64,000 nt of DNA from Hyphomicrobiales bacterium 4NK60-0047b. GTDB lineage: Bacteria > Pseudomonadota > Alphaproteobacteria > Rhizobiales > HXMU1428-3. This document shows, piece by piece, positions 9,429 to 18,382 of this stretch (positions are counted from its first letter, which is position 1; each line of letters starts with the position of its first letter). The position numbers and the translations under genes are program-made. The notes beneath the pieces were generated by a model. The model made no database searches and was not told the origin of the DNA. It was given only the letters and a program-made list of their open reading frames with translations. Location: contig BAABWY010000008.1 in NCBI GenBank assembly GCA_040367435.1, forward strand, positions 62,001 to 126,000, in the 5' to 3' direction.

Positions 9429-10595
9429 ATGAAAGAATTTGAAAGCGTTTATAAAACATTTTTGCAAGATTGCCATGATAAAAATCTCAGGCGGGATTTG
9501 CTCACCATTGAGCCGGAAAGTGCCGGTAAAATCAAGGTAGATGGTAAAATATACCTAAATTTCGCATCAAATGACTATTTAGGCCTAAAACATCATCCAA
9601 AATTAATCGAAGAAAGTGTCGTATGGGCCCAAAAATATGGTTCAGGTTCCGGCGCATCACGCCTTGTTACTGGCAATTATCCCTTATTTGCAGAGGCTGA
9701 GCAAAAAATAGCGAAGCTTAAAGGCACAGAAGCCGCTTTGATACTTGCCTCTGGTTACCAGGCAAATGGTGCCGTCCTTCATGCGTTGTTTGATAAAACG
9801 GTCTTGAAACAAGCTCCTGTCGTCGTCTCAGACAAATTAAATCACGCCAGCATGCATTTTGGTTGCGCAGCAGCTAACGTGCGCCAAAAACGATATCGGC
9901 ATTTAGATGCAAGCCATGCGGATGAACTATTACAGGGAGCAGAAGAAAACGCCCCTAAATTTTTGCTTACAGAAACAGTGTTCAGTATGGATGGGGACGT
10001 AGCCCCGATAAGCAGCCTGCTGGCAAGTGCTAGTGAAACGCAAGCCATGCTAATCGCAGATGATGCACACGGCTTTGGTGTTTTAGGAGAAGGGGGCAAA
10101 GGCCTGGCAACTGGTACTGATTTAACGATTGGTACATTTTCAAAAGCGCTGGGTAGTTTTGGTGCCTATGTCGCTGGCAGTCAAACTATGATTGATTATT
10201 TAACGCAGCGCTGCGGTGGTCTTATTTATTCAACTGGCCTTCCTCCCGCAACATTAGGGGCCATTAACGCTGGGTTGGATTTGCTCCCAGAGCTAGAAGA
10301 AGAACGCGATAGAGTAGCCAATCATGCAAAACGCTTCAGAGAAGAAGTTGGAAAGTTGGGCGATGAGGGAAGCTGGAGCACTGGTAGCTCAGAAACACAA
10401 ATCGTACCGTTGATCATCGGAGACGCAAAAGAAGCGTTGGGTTTATCGACCTACCTTAAAGAACAAGGACTTTGGGTTACCGCCATTCGGCCCCCAACAG
10501 TACCAGATGGAACTGCAAGGCTGCGCTTTGCCTTTACATCATCACATGATGAGAGAGACATAGATAAATTATTAACAGCCCTAAGAAAGTGGTAA
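9429..10595 (+). CDS. bioF: 8-amino-7-oxononanoate synthase
   Basis: A 388-residue PLP enzyme that condenses pimeloyl-ACP (or CoA) with L-alanine to make KAPA. Fold-type I alpha-oxoamine synthase features are clear: FASNDYLGLKHHP near residue 45, GSGASRLVTGN near 73, the substrate-site ADDAHGFGVLGE near 213, and the PLP lysine in GTFSKALGSFG near residue 239. AAAGAG precedes the ATG. The gene is divergent from bioB and followed by a structured repeat and a BioH-like esterase gene, which probably share its transcript. Confidence 0.95.
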   Translation: MKEFESVYKTFLQDCHDKNLRRDLLTIEPESAGKIKVDGKIYLNFASNDYLGLKHHPKLIEESVVWAQKYGSGSGASRLVTGNYPLFAEAEQKIAKLKGTEAALILASGYQANGAVLHALFDKTVLKQAPVVVSDKLNHASMHFGCAAANVRQKRYRHLDASHADELLQGAEENAPKFLLTETVFSMDGDVAPISSLLASASETQAMLIADDAHGFGVLGEGGKGLATGTDLTIGTFSKALGSFGAYVAGSQTMIDYLTQRCGGLIYSTGLPPATLGAINAGLDLLPELEEERDRVANHAKRFREEVGKLGDEGSWSTGSSETQIVPLIIGDAKEALGLSTYLKEQGLWVTAIRPPTVPDGTARLRFAFTSSHDERDIDKLLTALRKW

Positions 10596-10621
10596 ATTAA
10601 AAAAAGAGGTATCCCCTCTAT

Positions 10622-10731
10622 CCGAATAAGGAGCTCAGCCCACTTCGGGCTGTGGGACATGGCGAAGCCCGGCGCAAGTGCCTGCTCCTCGAAGTGCCTG
10701 CAGCAATAGCTGCTGAATAGCCCGTGAGAGA
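10622..10731 (+). repeat. Structured repeat element, copy A1
   Basis: A 110-nt element between bioF and the esterase gene. Helices: AGGAGC/GCTCCT (10629-10634 with 10684-10689) encloses CAGCCC-ACTTC-GGGCTG, GGC-GAA-GCC and GGCGC-AA-GTGCC; a 3' hairpin GCAGC-AATA-GCTGC follows, then the tail AATAGCCCGTGAGAGA. It shares architecture but not exact bases with copies at 15.4 and 21.1-21.36 kb. Function unknown. Confidence 0.7.
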
Positions 10732-10746
10732 AAAAAGGATTATTTA

Positions 10747-11385
10747 ATGCAATTGGTCTTCATCCACGGTTGGGGAATGAATAGCAGAATTTGGCAAAGT
10801 ACAATCAAAGCCTTGCAAAGCTATGAATGTAAAACCATTGATCTTGGTTTCGTTAAAGGGGGAGAAACACATGTCCTTAATAGAACGCGGCCAACCATCG
10901 TTATCACCCATTCACTCGGCACAACCTGGTTTTTAAAAAACTACAAAACTGAAACTTTAGGCGAGCTCAACCTAAAGGCATTGGTTGCTGTAAGCGGTTT
11001 TACAAATTTTAGCAGCTTCACACCTGAGGAGACCCTGAAAAAAATGAAAGAGGGTGTCCTGGCTAACTCCGCAGCCCAAATGGCTCTCTTTTGGCGAAGA
11101 GCTGGGTGCAAAAACTTTGCAAGCCCAGAAAACCTAAACCTTGAAAAATTACATGAGGGACTTGCGTGGTTGACAAACTGGCAAGCAGCAGCAGAAGCCA
11201 AGGCTCTCAAATGCCCCAAATTCATCCTCGCTTCTAAAGCAGACAAAATAGTTCCCGCCAGTGCAATAGAAGAGCAATGGCAAGGTGAAAAAATCATCTG
11301 GCATCATCAGGCACCCCATTGCCTGCAATTAGCAGAGCCAGAATGGGTTGCCGAGAATATCCTTAAACAAGTTCAAGCCCTTTAA
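10747..11385 (+). CDS. Alpha/beta hydrolase, probable BioH-like pimeloyl-ACP methyl ester esterase
   Basis: A 212-residue alpha/beta hydrolase with an FIHGWGMN oxyanion loop and a catalytic triad readable as Ser56 (HSLGTTW), Asp166 (ASKADKIVP) and His191 (APHCLQL). In biotin clusters such enzymes (BioH, BioG and others) cleave the methyl ester of pimeloyl-ACP to end the BioC-BioH pathway. Position between bioF and bioA makes that role likely, though other esterase activities cannot be excluded. AAGGAT sits 6 nt before the ATG, just after a repeat element. Its last 23 nt overlap the convergent bioA end. Confidence 0.75.
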   Translation: MQLVFIHGWGMNSRIWQSTIKALQSYECKTIDLGFVKGGETHVLNRTRPTIVITHSLGTTWFLKNYKTETLGELNLKALVAVSGFTNFSSFTPEETLKKMKEGVLANSAAQMALFWRRAGCKNFASPENLNLEKLHEGLAWLTNWQAAAEAKALKCPKFILASKADKIVPASAIEEQWQGEKIIWHHQAPHCLQLAEPEWVAENILKQVQAL

Positions 11386-12679
11386 GTAAACCCTCATAGC
11401 CCTGCTTTAATTGTTCATTCGTTATAGAATAGGGCGGCATGAGATAAACAACAGGGCCAAGCGGTCGAATGTTCAAGCCTTCAGCCAAAAAGAAATCGCG
11501 TAATTTCAAACTGGTCTCGGATTTATAAGAACCTTCTGTGCCCTTATCACCTTCATCAATGTCAAACGCAAGAAGAGAGCCGCAAACACGAACATGTTTC
11601 ACTTTTCGATGAGAGAGTAATTCTTGTGCAAACTCCTGGTGACTGGCTTCAATCGCCTTTATGCGCTCTAAAGTTTGCTCTTCTTCAAAAAGAGCTAGAG
11701 ACCTGTTAGCAATCGAGCAAGCAAGTGGGTTGCCAGTAAAAGAATGCCCATGAGCTAAAGCTTTAGAAAAGTCATCTCCTAAAAACGCATCAAAAATATG
11801 AGCATCAATCACAGTGACAGAAAGCGGCAAAGTACCAGCCGTTAATCCCTTAGAGAGACAAATCATATCAGGCTTCACATCACATTGCTGATGGGCAAAT
11901 AAACTTCCCGTCCGTCCAAAGCCAGTCGCTATTTCATCAAAGATCACCAAAATGCCTGCAGCACGCGCAGTCTCAACAACCCGTTTCACAAATTCCGGGC
12001 GGCAAAATTTCATACCGCCAGCACCTTGAAATAAAGGCTCCATGATAATCGCAGCTATGGTGTCACCGTGCTGGTCAATCGTTTTCTGCAAAGCCGTTAT
12101 CGCTGTATCTTCACGGGTTTGCACTTCATTGTCACCAAGCCATGTTTCCCCATAAGGCACAGTATGAACCTGGCAAAGCAACTCATCGAATGAAGTAAAA
12201 AAACCAGAGCCCTTACCAACAGCCATGGCGCCAAACGTATCACCATGATAAGCGCCATCAAACGCAATAAAGTTCGTTCGCTGTGCCTCACCTTTGTTCT
12301 GCCAATATTGGTAAGCAACTTTGAGTGCAACCTCAACAGAGGTCGAACCATTGTCAGAAAAGAAGATTTTTGAGAGATTGCCGCCAAGATGATGGCTCAG
12401 ACTTTCAGCGATTTGAACCGCCGGTTCATGGGTAAAGCCTGAAAACATCACATGAGACATTTTATTGGCCTGAGCCATCATTGCGTCATTAATAGCCGGA
12501 TGTGAGTGACCATGGGTGATGGTCCACCAGGAAGAGATCAGGTCGATAATTTCATTGCCATCAACATCAAAAAGCGAGGCATCTTTTGCATGAGAAAGGG
12601 CAATGGGCTCACACTCAGTTTTATGCTGAGTAAAGGGATGCCAAATATATTCTTTATCGCGAGAGATTAAATCAGTCAT
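11363..12679 (-). CDS. bioA: Adenosylmethionine--8-amino-7-oxononanoate aminotransferase
   Basis: A 438-residue class III PLP aminotransferase that converts KAPA to DAPA using SAM as amino donor. It opens with the BioA-specific KEYIWHPFTQHK and keeps SSWWTITHGHSHPAI, GAYHGDTFGAM, IFDEIATGFGRTG and the PLP-lysine segment CLSKGLTAG. The ATG at 12679 overlaps the bioD stop as ATGA, which I prefer over an in-frame TTG at 12694. Its 3' end overlaps the convergent esterase gene by 23 nt. Confidence 0.96.
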   Translation of the reverse strand: MTDLISRDKEYIWHPFTQHKTECEPIALSHAKDASLFDVDGNEIIDLISSWWTITHGHSHPAINDAMMAQANKMSHVMFSGFTHEPAVQIAESLSHHLGGNLSKIFFSDNGSTSVEVALKVAYQYWQNKGEAQRTNFIAFDGAYHGDTFGAMAVGKGSGFFTSFDELLCQVHTVPYGETWLGDNEVQTREDTAITALQKTIDQHGDTIAAIIMEPLFQGAGGMKFCRPEFVKRVVETARAAGILVIFDEIATGFGRTGSLFAHQQCDVKPDMICLSKGLTAGTLPLSVTVIDAHIFDAFLGDDFSKALAHGHSFTGNPLACSIANRSLALFEEEQTLERIKAIEASHQEFAQELLSHRKVKHVRVCGSLLAFDIDEGDKGTEGSYKSETSLKLRDFFLAEGLNIRPLGPVVYLMPPYSITNEQLKQGYEGLLKGLELV

Positions 12680-13308
12680 GACGAAGGCCACCAATCATTA
12701 GTCGGAATATTAGGAGAAAGAGACAAAAGACTGTCCTTCGATAAATCAGAAAGGTGAGGGATCTCAGCTAAAATTTTAACATTTCCATATTGCATAATTG
12801 CTTCTTTGTTACCTTCGTTTGGCTCACCACTTAGAATAACACCAGCAATAGAAATGCCAGCAAGACGCATAACTGAAATTGTCAGCAAGCTGTGGTTTAT
12901 AGTGCCAAGCGCCGTTCGTGCAACAATAATTGTTGGCAGTTTTAAAGTAGCCATGAGATCAATCATAAAACTTCGATCATTAAGCGGAACCATAACACCG
13001 CCAGCACCTTCAACAATAAGAGGCCGAGAACAACTGGGAAGAGAAAAATCACTAAGCTCAATCTTCACACCATCAAGCTTCGCTGCAGCATGAGGAGAGA
13101 GAGGGGCGTTTAATTCAAATCGAGATGGGAGAAACCTGTCATCATCAAAAGAAGTTAAACGTTTGACAAATTGTGTATCCGTTTCATCTTCCAAACCGGA
13201 CTGTATGGGTTTCCAATATGTGCCATCTAAGTGCAACTGCACAAAAGCACTTGCAACGCTTTTACCAACATCAGTGTCGGTGCCAGTGATAAAAAATCCT
13301 TCAGCCAA
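12676..13308 (-). CDS. bioD: Dethiobiotin synthetase
   Basis: A 210-residue ATP-dependent carboxylase that closes the ureido ring of dethiobiotin. The P-loop is FITGTDTDVGKS at the N-terminus, followed by PLSPHAAAKLDG and VEGAGGVMVPL, both BioD signatures. The start is a TTG at 13308 because the P-loop begins a few codons later and no ATG precedes it. The stop overlaps the bioA start (ATGA), so bioD-bioA are translationally coupled. Confidence 0.94.
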   Translation of the reverse strand: MAEGFFITGTDTDVGKSVASAFVQLHLDGTYWKPIQSGLEDETDTQFVKRLTSFDDDRFLPSRFELNAPLSPHAAAKLDGVKIELSDFSLPSCSRPLIVEGAGGVMVPLNDRSFMIDLMATLKLPTIIVARTALGTINHSLLTISVMRLAGISIAGVILSGEPNEGNKEAIMQYGNVKILAEIPHLSDLSKDSLLSLSPNIPTNDWWPSS

Positions 13309-13366
13309 GATAAATTGCTTTCTGTAAATTTATTGAATGCGAAACGAGTTAATGCCTTAATGTCAT

Positions 13367-15124
13367 TTATTTAATACCATGCGCGAGTTTTTTAAGAGCA
13401 AAGCTAAAGAAAAATAACAAGATACCAATGCCAATAGCATAAAGACCAATATCTTGAAACACTTTCACATAAGTGGCGAGTGATGCAGCTGGGTCAAGAA
13501 CTTGTCCCGCAATGGTTTTGGTGGCTGTAAGTTTCGCAATGATAGATCCTAGCCACTGTGCCCAGGCCGATGCTAAGAACCAAACTGCCATCAGCGTTGA
13601 AATCAAAGATGCAGTTGCTAATTTTGTCATCTGGCTAAGCCCAACAGGCGAAATAAAGAGCTCGCCAGTTGTATGAAACAAATAAGCCAACATCAAAAAG
13701 ATGAGCGGAACTTTATGGTCATCACCAGCAAATTGCGCTCCATAAACCAGAACCAAAAACCCAAGCCCAACTTGAACAAGAGCAAAAGAGAATTTCATCG
13801 GAGCGGAAAAATCACGGTCTCGCCTGCCAAGAAACGCCCAGAGCGCACTAAATATAGGGGCCAAGATCAAAATGAAGCCAGTATTGAACGATTGTGTTTG
13901 TGACGCTTGTAGCGAAATGCCAGCAAGTGAGAGCTCAGTATTTCTATTTGCAAATTGATTAAGCGAAGAGCCCGCTTGTTCAAATAGAGTGAAGAATACA
14001 GTGGCTGCAAAAATTAAAATGAGTGCTAAAATAATCCGATGACTTTCAATCTTAGTGAGGGATGTCATCATCAAAAATATAAGATAAGAGAGGATCAGAA
14101 TAGAGCCGAGCATTAAGAGGTAACCAACCATCTCATGGCGTTGCACCAATAACCAAAGCAATCCAATCCCGAGGATGGAGAGGAGGTAAATTCCCCACTC
14201 TTTATTAAGAGGGCCAATAAAAGGTTGTTTTAAGAGAGCCGGTTCGTTTGGCTCACCTCGCCCCTCAAGCATGGGCGCTCCCCAAACAAACACCACCCAC
14301 CCGGCAAGCATACCAAACCCGGCAAGACCAAAACCAGCCCACCAGCCAACGGTCTGCCCTAGCAAACCACAAAGGATAGAAGCCCAAAAGGCACCAAGGT
14401 TAATGCCATAATAATAGAGTGTAAAACCGGGATCGCGCCTCGGGTCATTTTCTTCATAAAGTTGCCCGACCAAAGATGAAATATTTGGTTTTAAAAAACT
14501 GACCCCCAAAATGATAAATGAAAGGGCGAGAAATAATACATTTTGCGCTAATTTGTCTCTGCCAGTCACAGCAAGAGAATAACTATCTTTCTCTAGTCTT
14601 GAAGGGAGTTGTTCACTTCCTTCATAACCATTAATGAGAAGGGCGCCATCTTTGTCCGGCGAGAAACTATAGAGCCTATCTGAAATTTTAATTTGCACAT
14701 CGCGGCTGCTACCGCGCCCCGTCACAACAAAATCATAAGATTGATTATTAAATGTCAAAATTTGCTGAGCCGGTTTTCCTTCATAGGCCATTAAAAAATG
14801 GCCAGCAACAAGAAGAAGCGCACCAAAGGCAACAGCTTTGCGCGTACCAAGATAGCGGTCAGCTAAAATGCCACCAATCAAAGGGGTGAGAAAAACAAGC
14901 GATGTATAGGAGCCATAAAACCCTTGCGCCGTTTCATCATCAAAAAGGAAATGTTGAGTTAGATAAAATATAAGAAGGGCGCGCATACCATAATAAGAAA
15001 AGCGCTCCCACATTTCAGCAAAAAATAAAACCAAAAGCCCACGCGGATGAGATTTAAATTGTCGCCACACCGGAATAAGTGTGAGGAATGTAATTACTAA
15101 CCCAATTAAAATAATACTATTCAT
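13367..15124 (-). CDS. POT family peptide transporter
   Basis: A 585-residue proton-dependent oligopeptide transporter (MFS superfamily, PTR2/POT) that imports di- and tripeptides across the inner membrane. The proton-coupling motif EMWERFSYYG is near residue 36, followed by the MFS loop GGILADRYLGTRKA. About 13-14 membrane helices are visible. An insert of about 70 residues between helices III and IV (around residues 118-190, with beta-like polar sequence) is longer than in the E. coli Dtp proteins. It is a stand-alone gene downstream of a repeat-rich 500-nt region. Confidence 0.92.
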   Translation of the reverse strand: MNSIILIGLVITFLTLIPVWRQFKSHPRGLLVLFFAEMWERFSYYGMRALLIFYLTQHFLFDDETAQGFYGSYTSLVFLTPLIGGILADRYLGTRKAVAFGALLLVAGHFLMAYEGKPAQQILTFNNQSYDFVVTGRGSSRDVQIKISDRLYSFSPDKDGALLINGYEGSEQLPSRLEKDSYSLAVTGRDKLAQNVLFLALSFIILGVSFLKPNISSLVGQLYEENDPRRDPGFTLYYYGINLGAFWASILCGLLGQTVGWWAGFGLAGFGMLAGWVVFVWGAPMLEGRGEPNEPALLKQPFIGPLNKEWGIYLLSILGIGLLWLLVQRHEMVGYLLMLGSILILSYLIFLMMTSLTKIESHRIILALILIFAATVFFTLFEQAGSSLNQFANRNTELSLAGISLQASQTQSFNTGFILILAPIFSALWAFLGRRDRDFSAPMKFSFALVQVGLGFLVLVYGAQFAGDDHKVPLIFLMLAYLFHTTGELFISPVGLSQMTKLATASLISTLMAVWFLASAWAQWLGSIIAKLTATKTIAGQVLDPAASLATYVKVFQDIGLYAIGIGILLFFFSFALKKLAHGIK

Positions 15125-15216
15125 GAAACTCAGCCCCCATCAGCGAGTGTGCGCATACTTATGAGCACGGAAATACGTAAAAAACTTTCTATAAGCTCAG
15201 CACAGTTTTGAAAAGC

Positions 15217-15389
15217 GCACAAGTTCACATTCATGCGAGGCGTACAAAAGATCAGCCCGGATGGAGCGCGGCGAGTACGGATAAGCTGATCGTAAGAAAA
15301 GTATTGCCCCTCGAAGGCTCAAGCGAGAAAGCAGCTCGGTTGCTTGTGGGCAACTAAAGGCACACTAAAAAGCAATAGCCGTGAGAGAA
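15217..15389 (+). repeat. Divergent composite repeat, copy A2
   Basis: GATCAGC (15250-15256) pairs with GCTGATC (15285-15291) around a GC-rich loop. Then comes CCCCTCGAAGGCT, the hairpin module B (GGTTGC-TTGTGG-GCAACT near 15338) and the tail AGCAATAGCCGTGAGAGA. The 5' half differs from the other copies while the 3' half is the same, suggesting mosaic assembly. Confidence 0.55.
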
Positions 15390-15406
15390 AACAAATAACC
15401 ATCCAC

Positions 15407-15556
15407 CCGAAGAAGGAGTGTCGCCACTTTGCGACAGGACATGACGCCAAAGGCGTCCGGCGCAAGCGCCGCCTCTCGGAGGCCCAAGCGCTTAAGTACG
15501 GTTGCTAGTGGGCAACTGAAGTGCCACAAAAAAACGCTTGGAATAGCCGTGAGAGA
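15407..15556 (+). repeat. Structured repeat element, copy A3 with inserted hairpin
   Basis: Same architecture as copy A1. TGTCGC/GCGACA (15419-15424 with 15431-15436), GACGCC/GGCGTC and GGCGC/GCGCC hairpins are present. The 3' helix CCAAGCG/CGCTTGG is split by an inserted module B hairpin GGTTGC-TAGTGG-GCAACT. It ends AATAGCCGTGAGAGA and lies about 70 nt before the first small secreted protein gene. Confidence 0.7.
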
Positions 15557-15625
15557 AAACAAATGAACCAATTTCCCTCACAACAAGACCAATAGATATC
15601 AGCAAATATTTATTGGGAGACAATC

Positions 15626-16015
15626 ATGACATTCATAAAAGAACAGAACGTACTCTGCACTGTATGCGTGCTCACATTGAGCTCATTTCTTCTGGTCAGT
15701 ACACACACGCCTTCCGAAGCTTACGGAGCAAAGCTTGCTGCGAAAAATTGTGCCGCAACTTACAAATTAGGCAAAGGCAAACATAAACAAAAAAATTATG
15801 CAGGAAAGAATGCGATCAAAAACTGGAGTGCTCATGTCACATCTAGTTTAGGCCTCAAATGGGCGTCTTGGAAGCATGCATCTGCAAAATCAATTCCATG
15901 CACATATTCAAAACATTCAAAACTGTGGGGATGCAGAGCGATTGCAAAACCTTGCGCTTTCAAATCAAGGAACAAAATCCGTTCGCTCAAAACAATAAAA
16001 GTTAAAAAAGATTGA
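15626..16015 (+). CDS. Small secreted cysteine-containing protein
   Basis: A 129-residue exported protein with an N-terminal signal peptide ending near SEAYG. The mature part is basic and contains NWSAHVTSSLGLKWASW, KSIPC, LWGC and AKPC, so it has four or five cysteines suited to disulfides. The next gene encodes a shorter relative with the same order of motifs. The family resembles uncharacterised secreted proteins of Rhizobiales; no enzymatic motif is visible. GGGAGACA precedes the ATG. Confidence 0.75.
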   Translation: MTFIKEQNVLCTVCVLTLSSFLLVSTHTPSEAYGAKLAAKNCAATYKLGKGKHKQKNYAGKNAIKNWSAHVTSSLGLKWASWKHASAKSIPCTYSKHSKLWGCRAIAKPCAFKSRNKIRSLKTIKVKKD

Positions 16016-16094
16016 ACCAAATCAAAATCCAGTACGACCAATAAGCAGCAAACAAATTGATCGAAAATTATGAATACTAAAAAGGAATAAACAA

Positions 16095-16421
16095 ATGAAA
16101 CTTTTATCTACAACTCTGACAGCAGCAATTTTAACATCAGTATTAGGCCTAGGCTTAGTGTCACAATCAAATGAAGCCCATGCATATGCTTGTAAATCTT
16201 ACCCAACTCAAGCTGTTGGCGTTAGAAAAGGAAAATTCAAAGCAAGAAATATCGCCAGAAAAGGCTGGTCGATAAACGTAAAATCTCAGTTTGGTGTACC
16301 ATGGTCCGTTTGGTCGATCGCAAAGAATAAATCTATTACCTGTAGCAAGATTAATACGAACCAAGGTAAGAAATGGCGTTGTCTATCCTCAGCTAAACCA
16401 TGTCTATATGTTGTGAAATAG
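16095..16421 (+). CDS. Small secreted protein, paralogue of the upstream gene
   Basis: A 108-residue exported protein with signal peptide ending near AHAYA. Shared with the upstream gene, in the same order: GWSINVKSQFGVPWSVW, an A-x-N/S-K-SI-x-C segment, KWRC and SAKPC. The pair therefore arose by tandem duplication and both probably adopt one disulfide-bonded fold. AAAGGAATA precedes the ATG. Role unknown; the basic charge would fit binding to nucleic acid or cell-envelope polymers, which is speculation. Confidence 0.75.
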   Translation: MKLLSTTLTAAILTSVLGLGLVSQSNEAHAYACKSYPTQAVGVRKGKFKARNIARKGWSINVKSQFGVPWSVWSIAKNKSITCSKINTNQGKKWRCLSSAKPCLYVVK

Positions 16422-16515
16422 CAATAACTCTACCCCCAATAGAGTTTAGCTCTCAACAGGTCCTGTACCCAGTCCCTTACCCTAGTCGAGCGCTAAATTT
16501 TATAGACATGTCACT

Positions 16516-16557
16516 CTCCGCAACTCTTTCCCGATTAAGAGTTGCGGAGTTTTTTTA
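16516..16557 (+). terminator. Strong intrinsic terminator after secreted protein pair
   Basis: CTCCGCAACTCTT and AAGAGTTGCGGAG form a perfect 13-bp stem with an 8-nt loop, followed by seven T. Confidence 0.93.
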
Positions 16558-16569
16558 TTTAAGTGGTTT

Positions 16570-17076
16570 TTATTTCAGGCGCTTGCGCATTAAAAAATCA
16601 TTGAAATTTTCAGCGTACAAACTGTCAATCGTACAGGTCTTCTGATAGCCCATGGCGAGATAAAATTCATAAGCTGCCAAATTAAAATCCGAGCAGAGCA
16701 GCCAAAGACTTCGAGTAGCCTCAGGAGCTTGCACGTCAAACCAGGTCATTAGCTCTGAGCCAAGCCCTAGTCTTTGGACCGAAGGTAAAAGGCCAAGCAA
16801 TTCCAAATAAGGCCCCTTTAACCATGGCTCTCGAACTGAAATTGCGCCAACGAGATCATCTCCAAAATGAATAGAAAAACGAAAAAGGGAAGGGTCGTTG
16901 CGAGTGAAATGGTCAAGTAAACTTTCTTCACCAAGAGCTATCTCACTCCAGGGGAGTATGTGAGAAAGTTTTTTTGATAAGCACTGAGCACGATCAGGGG
17001 TAATGCTCTCTAATGTGAGGGCTTCTCCTTTGATTTCGCCAAGATAATAGCGAGAATTTTTGTAACCATTCGTCAT
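16570..17076 (-). CDS. GNAT family N-acetyltransferase
   Basis: A 168-residue protein of the Gcn5-related acetyltransferase fold. The acetyl-CoA site is in the middle: the beta4 strand ELLGLLPSVQRLGLGSELM contains the Q-x2-G-x-G/A motif A, and the C-terminal NLAAYEFYLAMGYQKTC is the usual motif B (N-x2-A-x3-Y-x3-G-F/Y). The substrate cannot be inferred. It is convergent with the secreted-protein pair and not obviously in an operon. Confidence 0.85.
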   Translation of the reverse strand: MTNGYKNSRYYLGEIKGEALTLESITPDRAQCLSKKLSHILPWSEIALGEESLLDHFTRNDPSLFRFSIHFGDDLVGAISVREPWLKGPYLELLGLLPSVQRLGLGSELMTWFDVQAPEATRSLWLLCSDFNLAAYEFYLAMGYQKTCTIDSLYAENFNDFLMRKRLK

Positions 17077-17204
17077 GATAGAGCTCTTTACCCTAAAGTG
17101 TGTGAGTGCCAGAGGAAAAGTGCAAGTGCGTATGAATACGTATGAGAAAATCCTTATTTTTCATAGCGGTAATTCTACGCGGTCATAGATCATGTCCCTA
17201 AGTG

Positions 17205-18299
17205 TTAGTAATGAGAATTATCTCCAGGCTTGTTTTCATAACAAGTACTAGAAATTTGCGGCTCTCCGGCCGCTAATAATTCACTAATCGTAACAAATTC
17301 ATATCCCTGTTTTTTCAAATCAGGAATAAAAAGAGGAAGAGCTCTTACAGTATTCCTACCCCGCCCATTCGCATGAGCAATGATAATAGCCCCTGGTTTC
17401 GCACGTTGTTTAACAATAGAGGCAATTCGCCTGGCAGATTGCCCAAACGCAGGGTCTCCAGTTACGATATTCCACTGTATTGGCAATTGCCCATGTTTAT
17501 AAACCTCTTCAAGGGCTTGTTTATGGCATGTCCCAAATGGAAAGCGAAAAAGGGACAGTTTTTTAGGGACAGAAGAAAGAGGGGCTGCAAAAGAAGAATA
17601 TGTTTGTGAAGCAAGCGGTGTAGACAAAAAGCTATTTACCAAAGAAGGCGCAAAACAAAACCGTTTTGAAAGAGAGGTATAAGCTCTTTCATAGGCTCCT
17701 TGAACAGAAGAGATCTCACGCACCAAAGCTTTTCCATAGAGTTTACGTAAATTCTTATGTGACCAACCATGACTGCCAATTTCAAAAAGCGGGTCTGCAA
17801 TCAATTGCTGAGCACGTTCACTATGATGGTCAAGCCACTTGCCTCCTACAAACAATGTCGCTTTTATTTTGTGCGCGCGCAAATAATCAATAACACCTCC
17901 ATCATAGCCAGAGATTTCATAAGCTGCCTCGCAAAGATCCAGAGTGAGGGCAATAAGTTTCTTACCCTTTGGTAATTTTACCCATCTAACCGTCCCTTTT
18001 TTATTAGTCTTGCCTTTGAGGGATGTGTCTTTGAAAGGTAACCGAGCTTTAAGTGAAAATGGGGACTTATAAGCAGGAGGAAAAACTCCATGCCGAGAAC
18101 GCCGTGCTCTGATTTCTTTAGGCGCTCCCTTCAACTGTTCTGTAGTCCAGCAGCGCTTTAAGAGTTGTTCATTTCCCTGAGCATAGAGAGAAGAAGAAGG
18201 AAAGACCAAACAGGGAAATGAACATGCGAAAAAAAAGATGGTAAGGTTACGTCTCAATGAGTGTAGATAAGAGACAAAAATACATAATAAAATTTTCAT
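17205..18299 (-). CDS. Secreted polysaccharide deacetylase (NodB-like) with altered motif 1
   Basis: A 364-residue exported protein: signal peptide to about residue 40, then a NodB-homology domain (carbohydrate esterase 4-like). Motif 1, usually TFDDG, reads TLDLCEAA, so the metal-binding second Asp is replaced by Leu. Motif 2 is intact as GSHGWSHKNL (H-x3-H type). Later motifs FRFPFGTCH and GAIIIAHANGRG fit motifs 3 and 5. The change means metal binding may use another residue (for example the nearby Glu) or be lost. Substrate unknown. Confidence 0.8.
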   Translation of the reverse strand: MKILLCIFVSYLHSLRRNLTIFFFACSFPCLVFPSSSLYAQGNEQLLKRCWTTEQLKGAPKEIRARRSRHGVFPPAYKSPFSLKARLPFKDTSLKGKTNKKGTVRWVKLPKGKKLIALTLDLCEAAYEISGYDGGVIDYLRAHKIKATLFVGGKWLDHHSERAQQLIADPLFEIGSHGWSHKNLRKLYGKALVREISSVQGAYERAYTSLSKRFCFAPSLVNSFLSTPLASQTYSSFAAPLSSVPKKLSLFRFPFGTCHKQALEEVYKHGQLPIQWNIVTGDPAFGQSARRIASIVKQRAKPGAIIIAHANGRGRNTVRALPLFIPDLKKQGYEFVTISELLAAGEPQISSTCYENKPGDNSHY

Positions 18300-18382
18300 T
18301 TTTCACACTCCGTACCTACAGCAAAAAGAAGCAAAAAATCACCTAATTTCAATCCTATACTAAATAGTAGAAAAACACGAAG

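Noticed and set aside
10622-10740. Known metabolite riboswitch upstream of the BioH-like gene
   Set aside because: The core does not match TPP, FMN, cobalamin, SAM, glycine or other consensus that I know, and copies precede unrelated genes.
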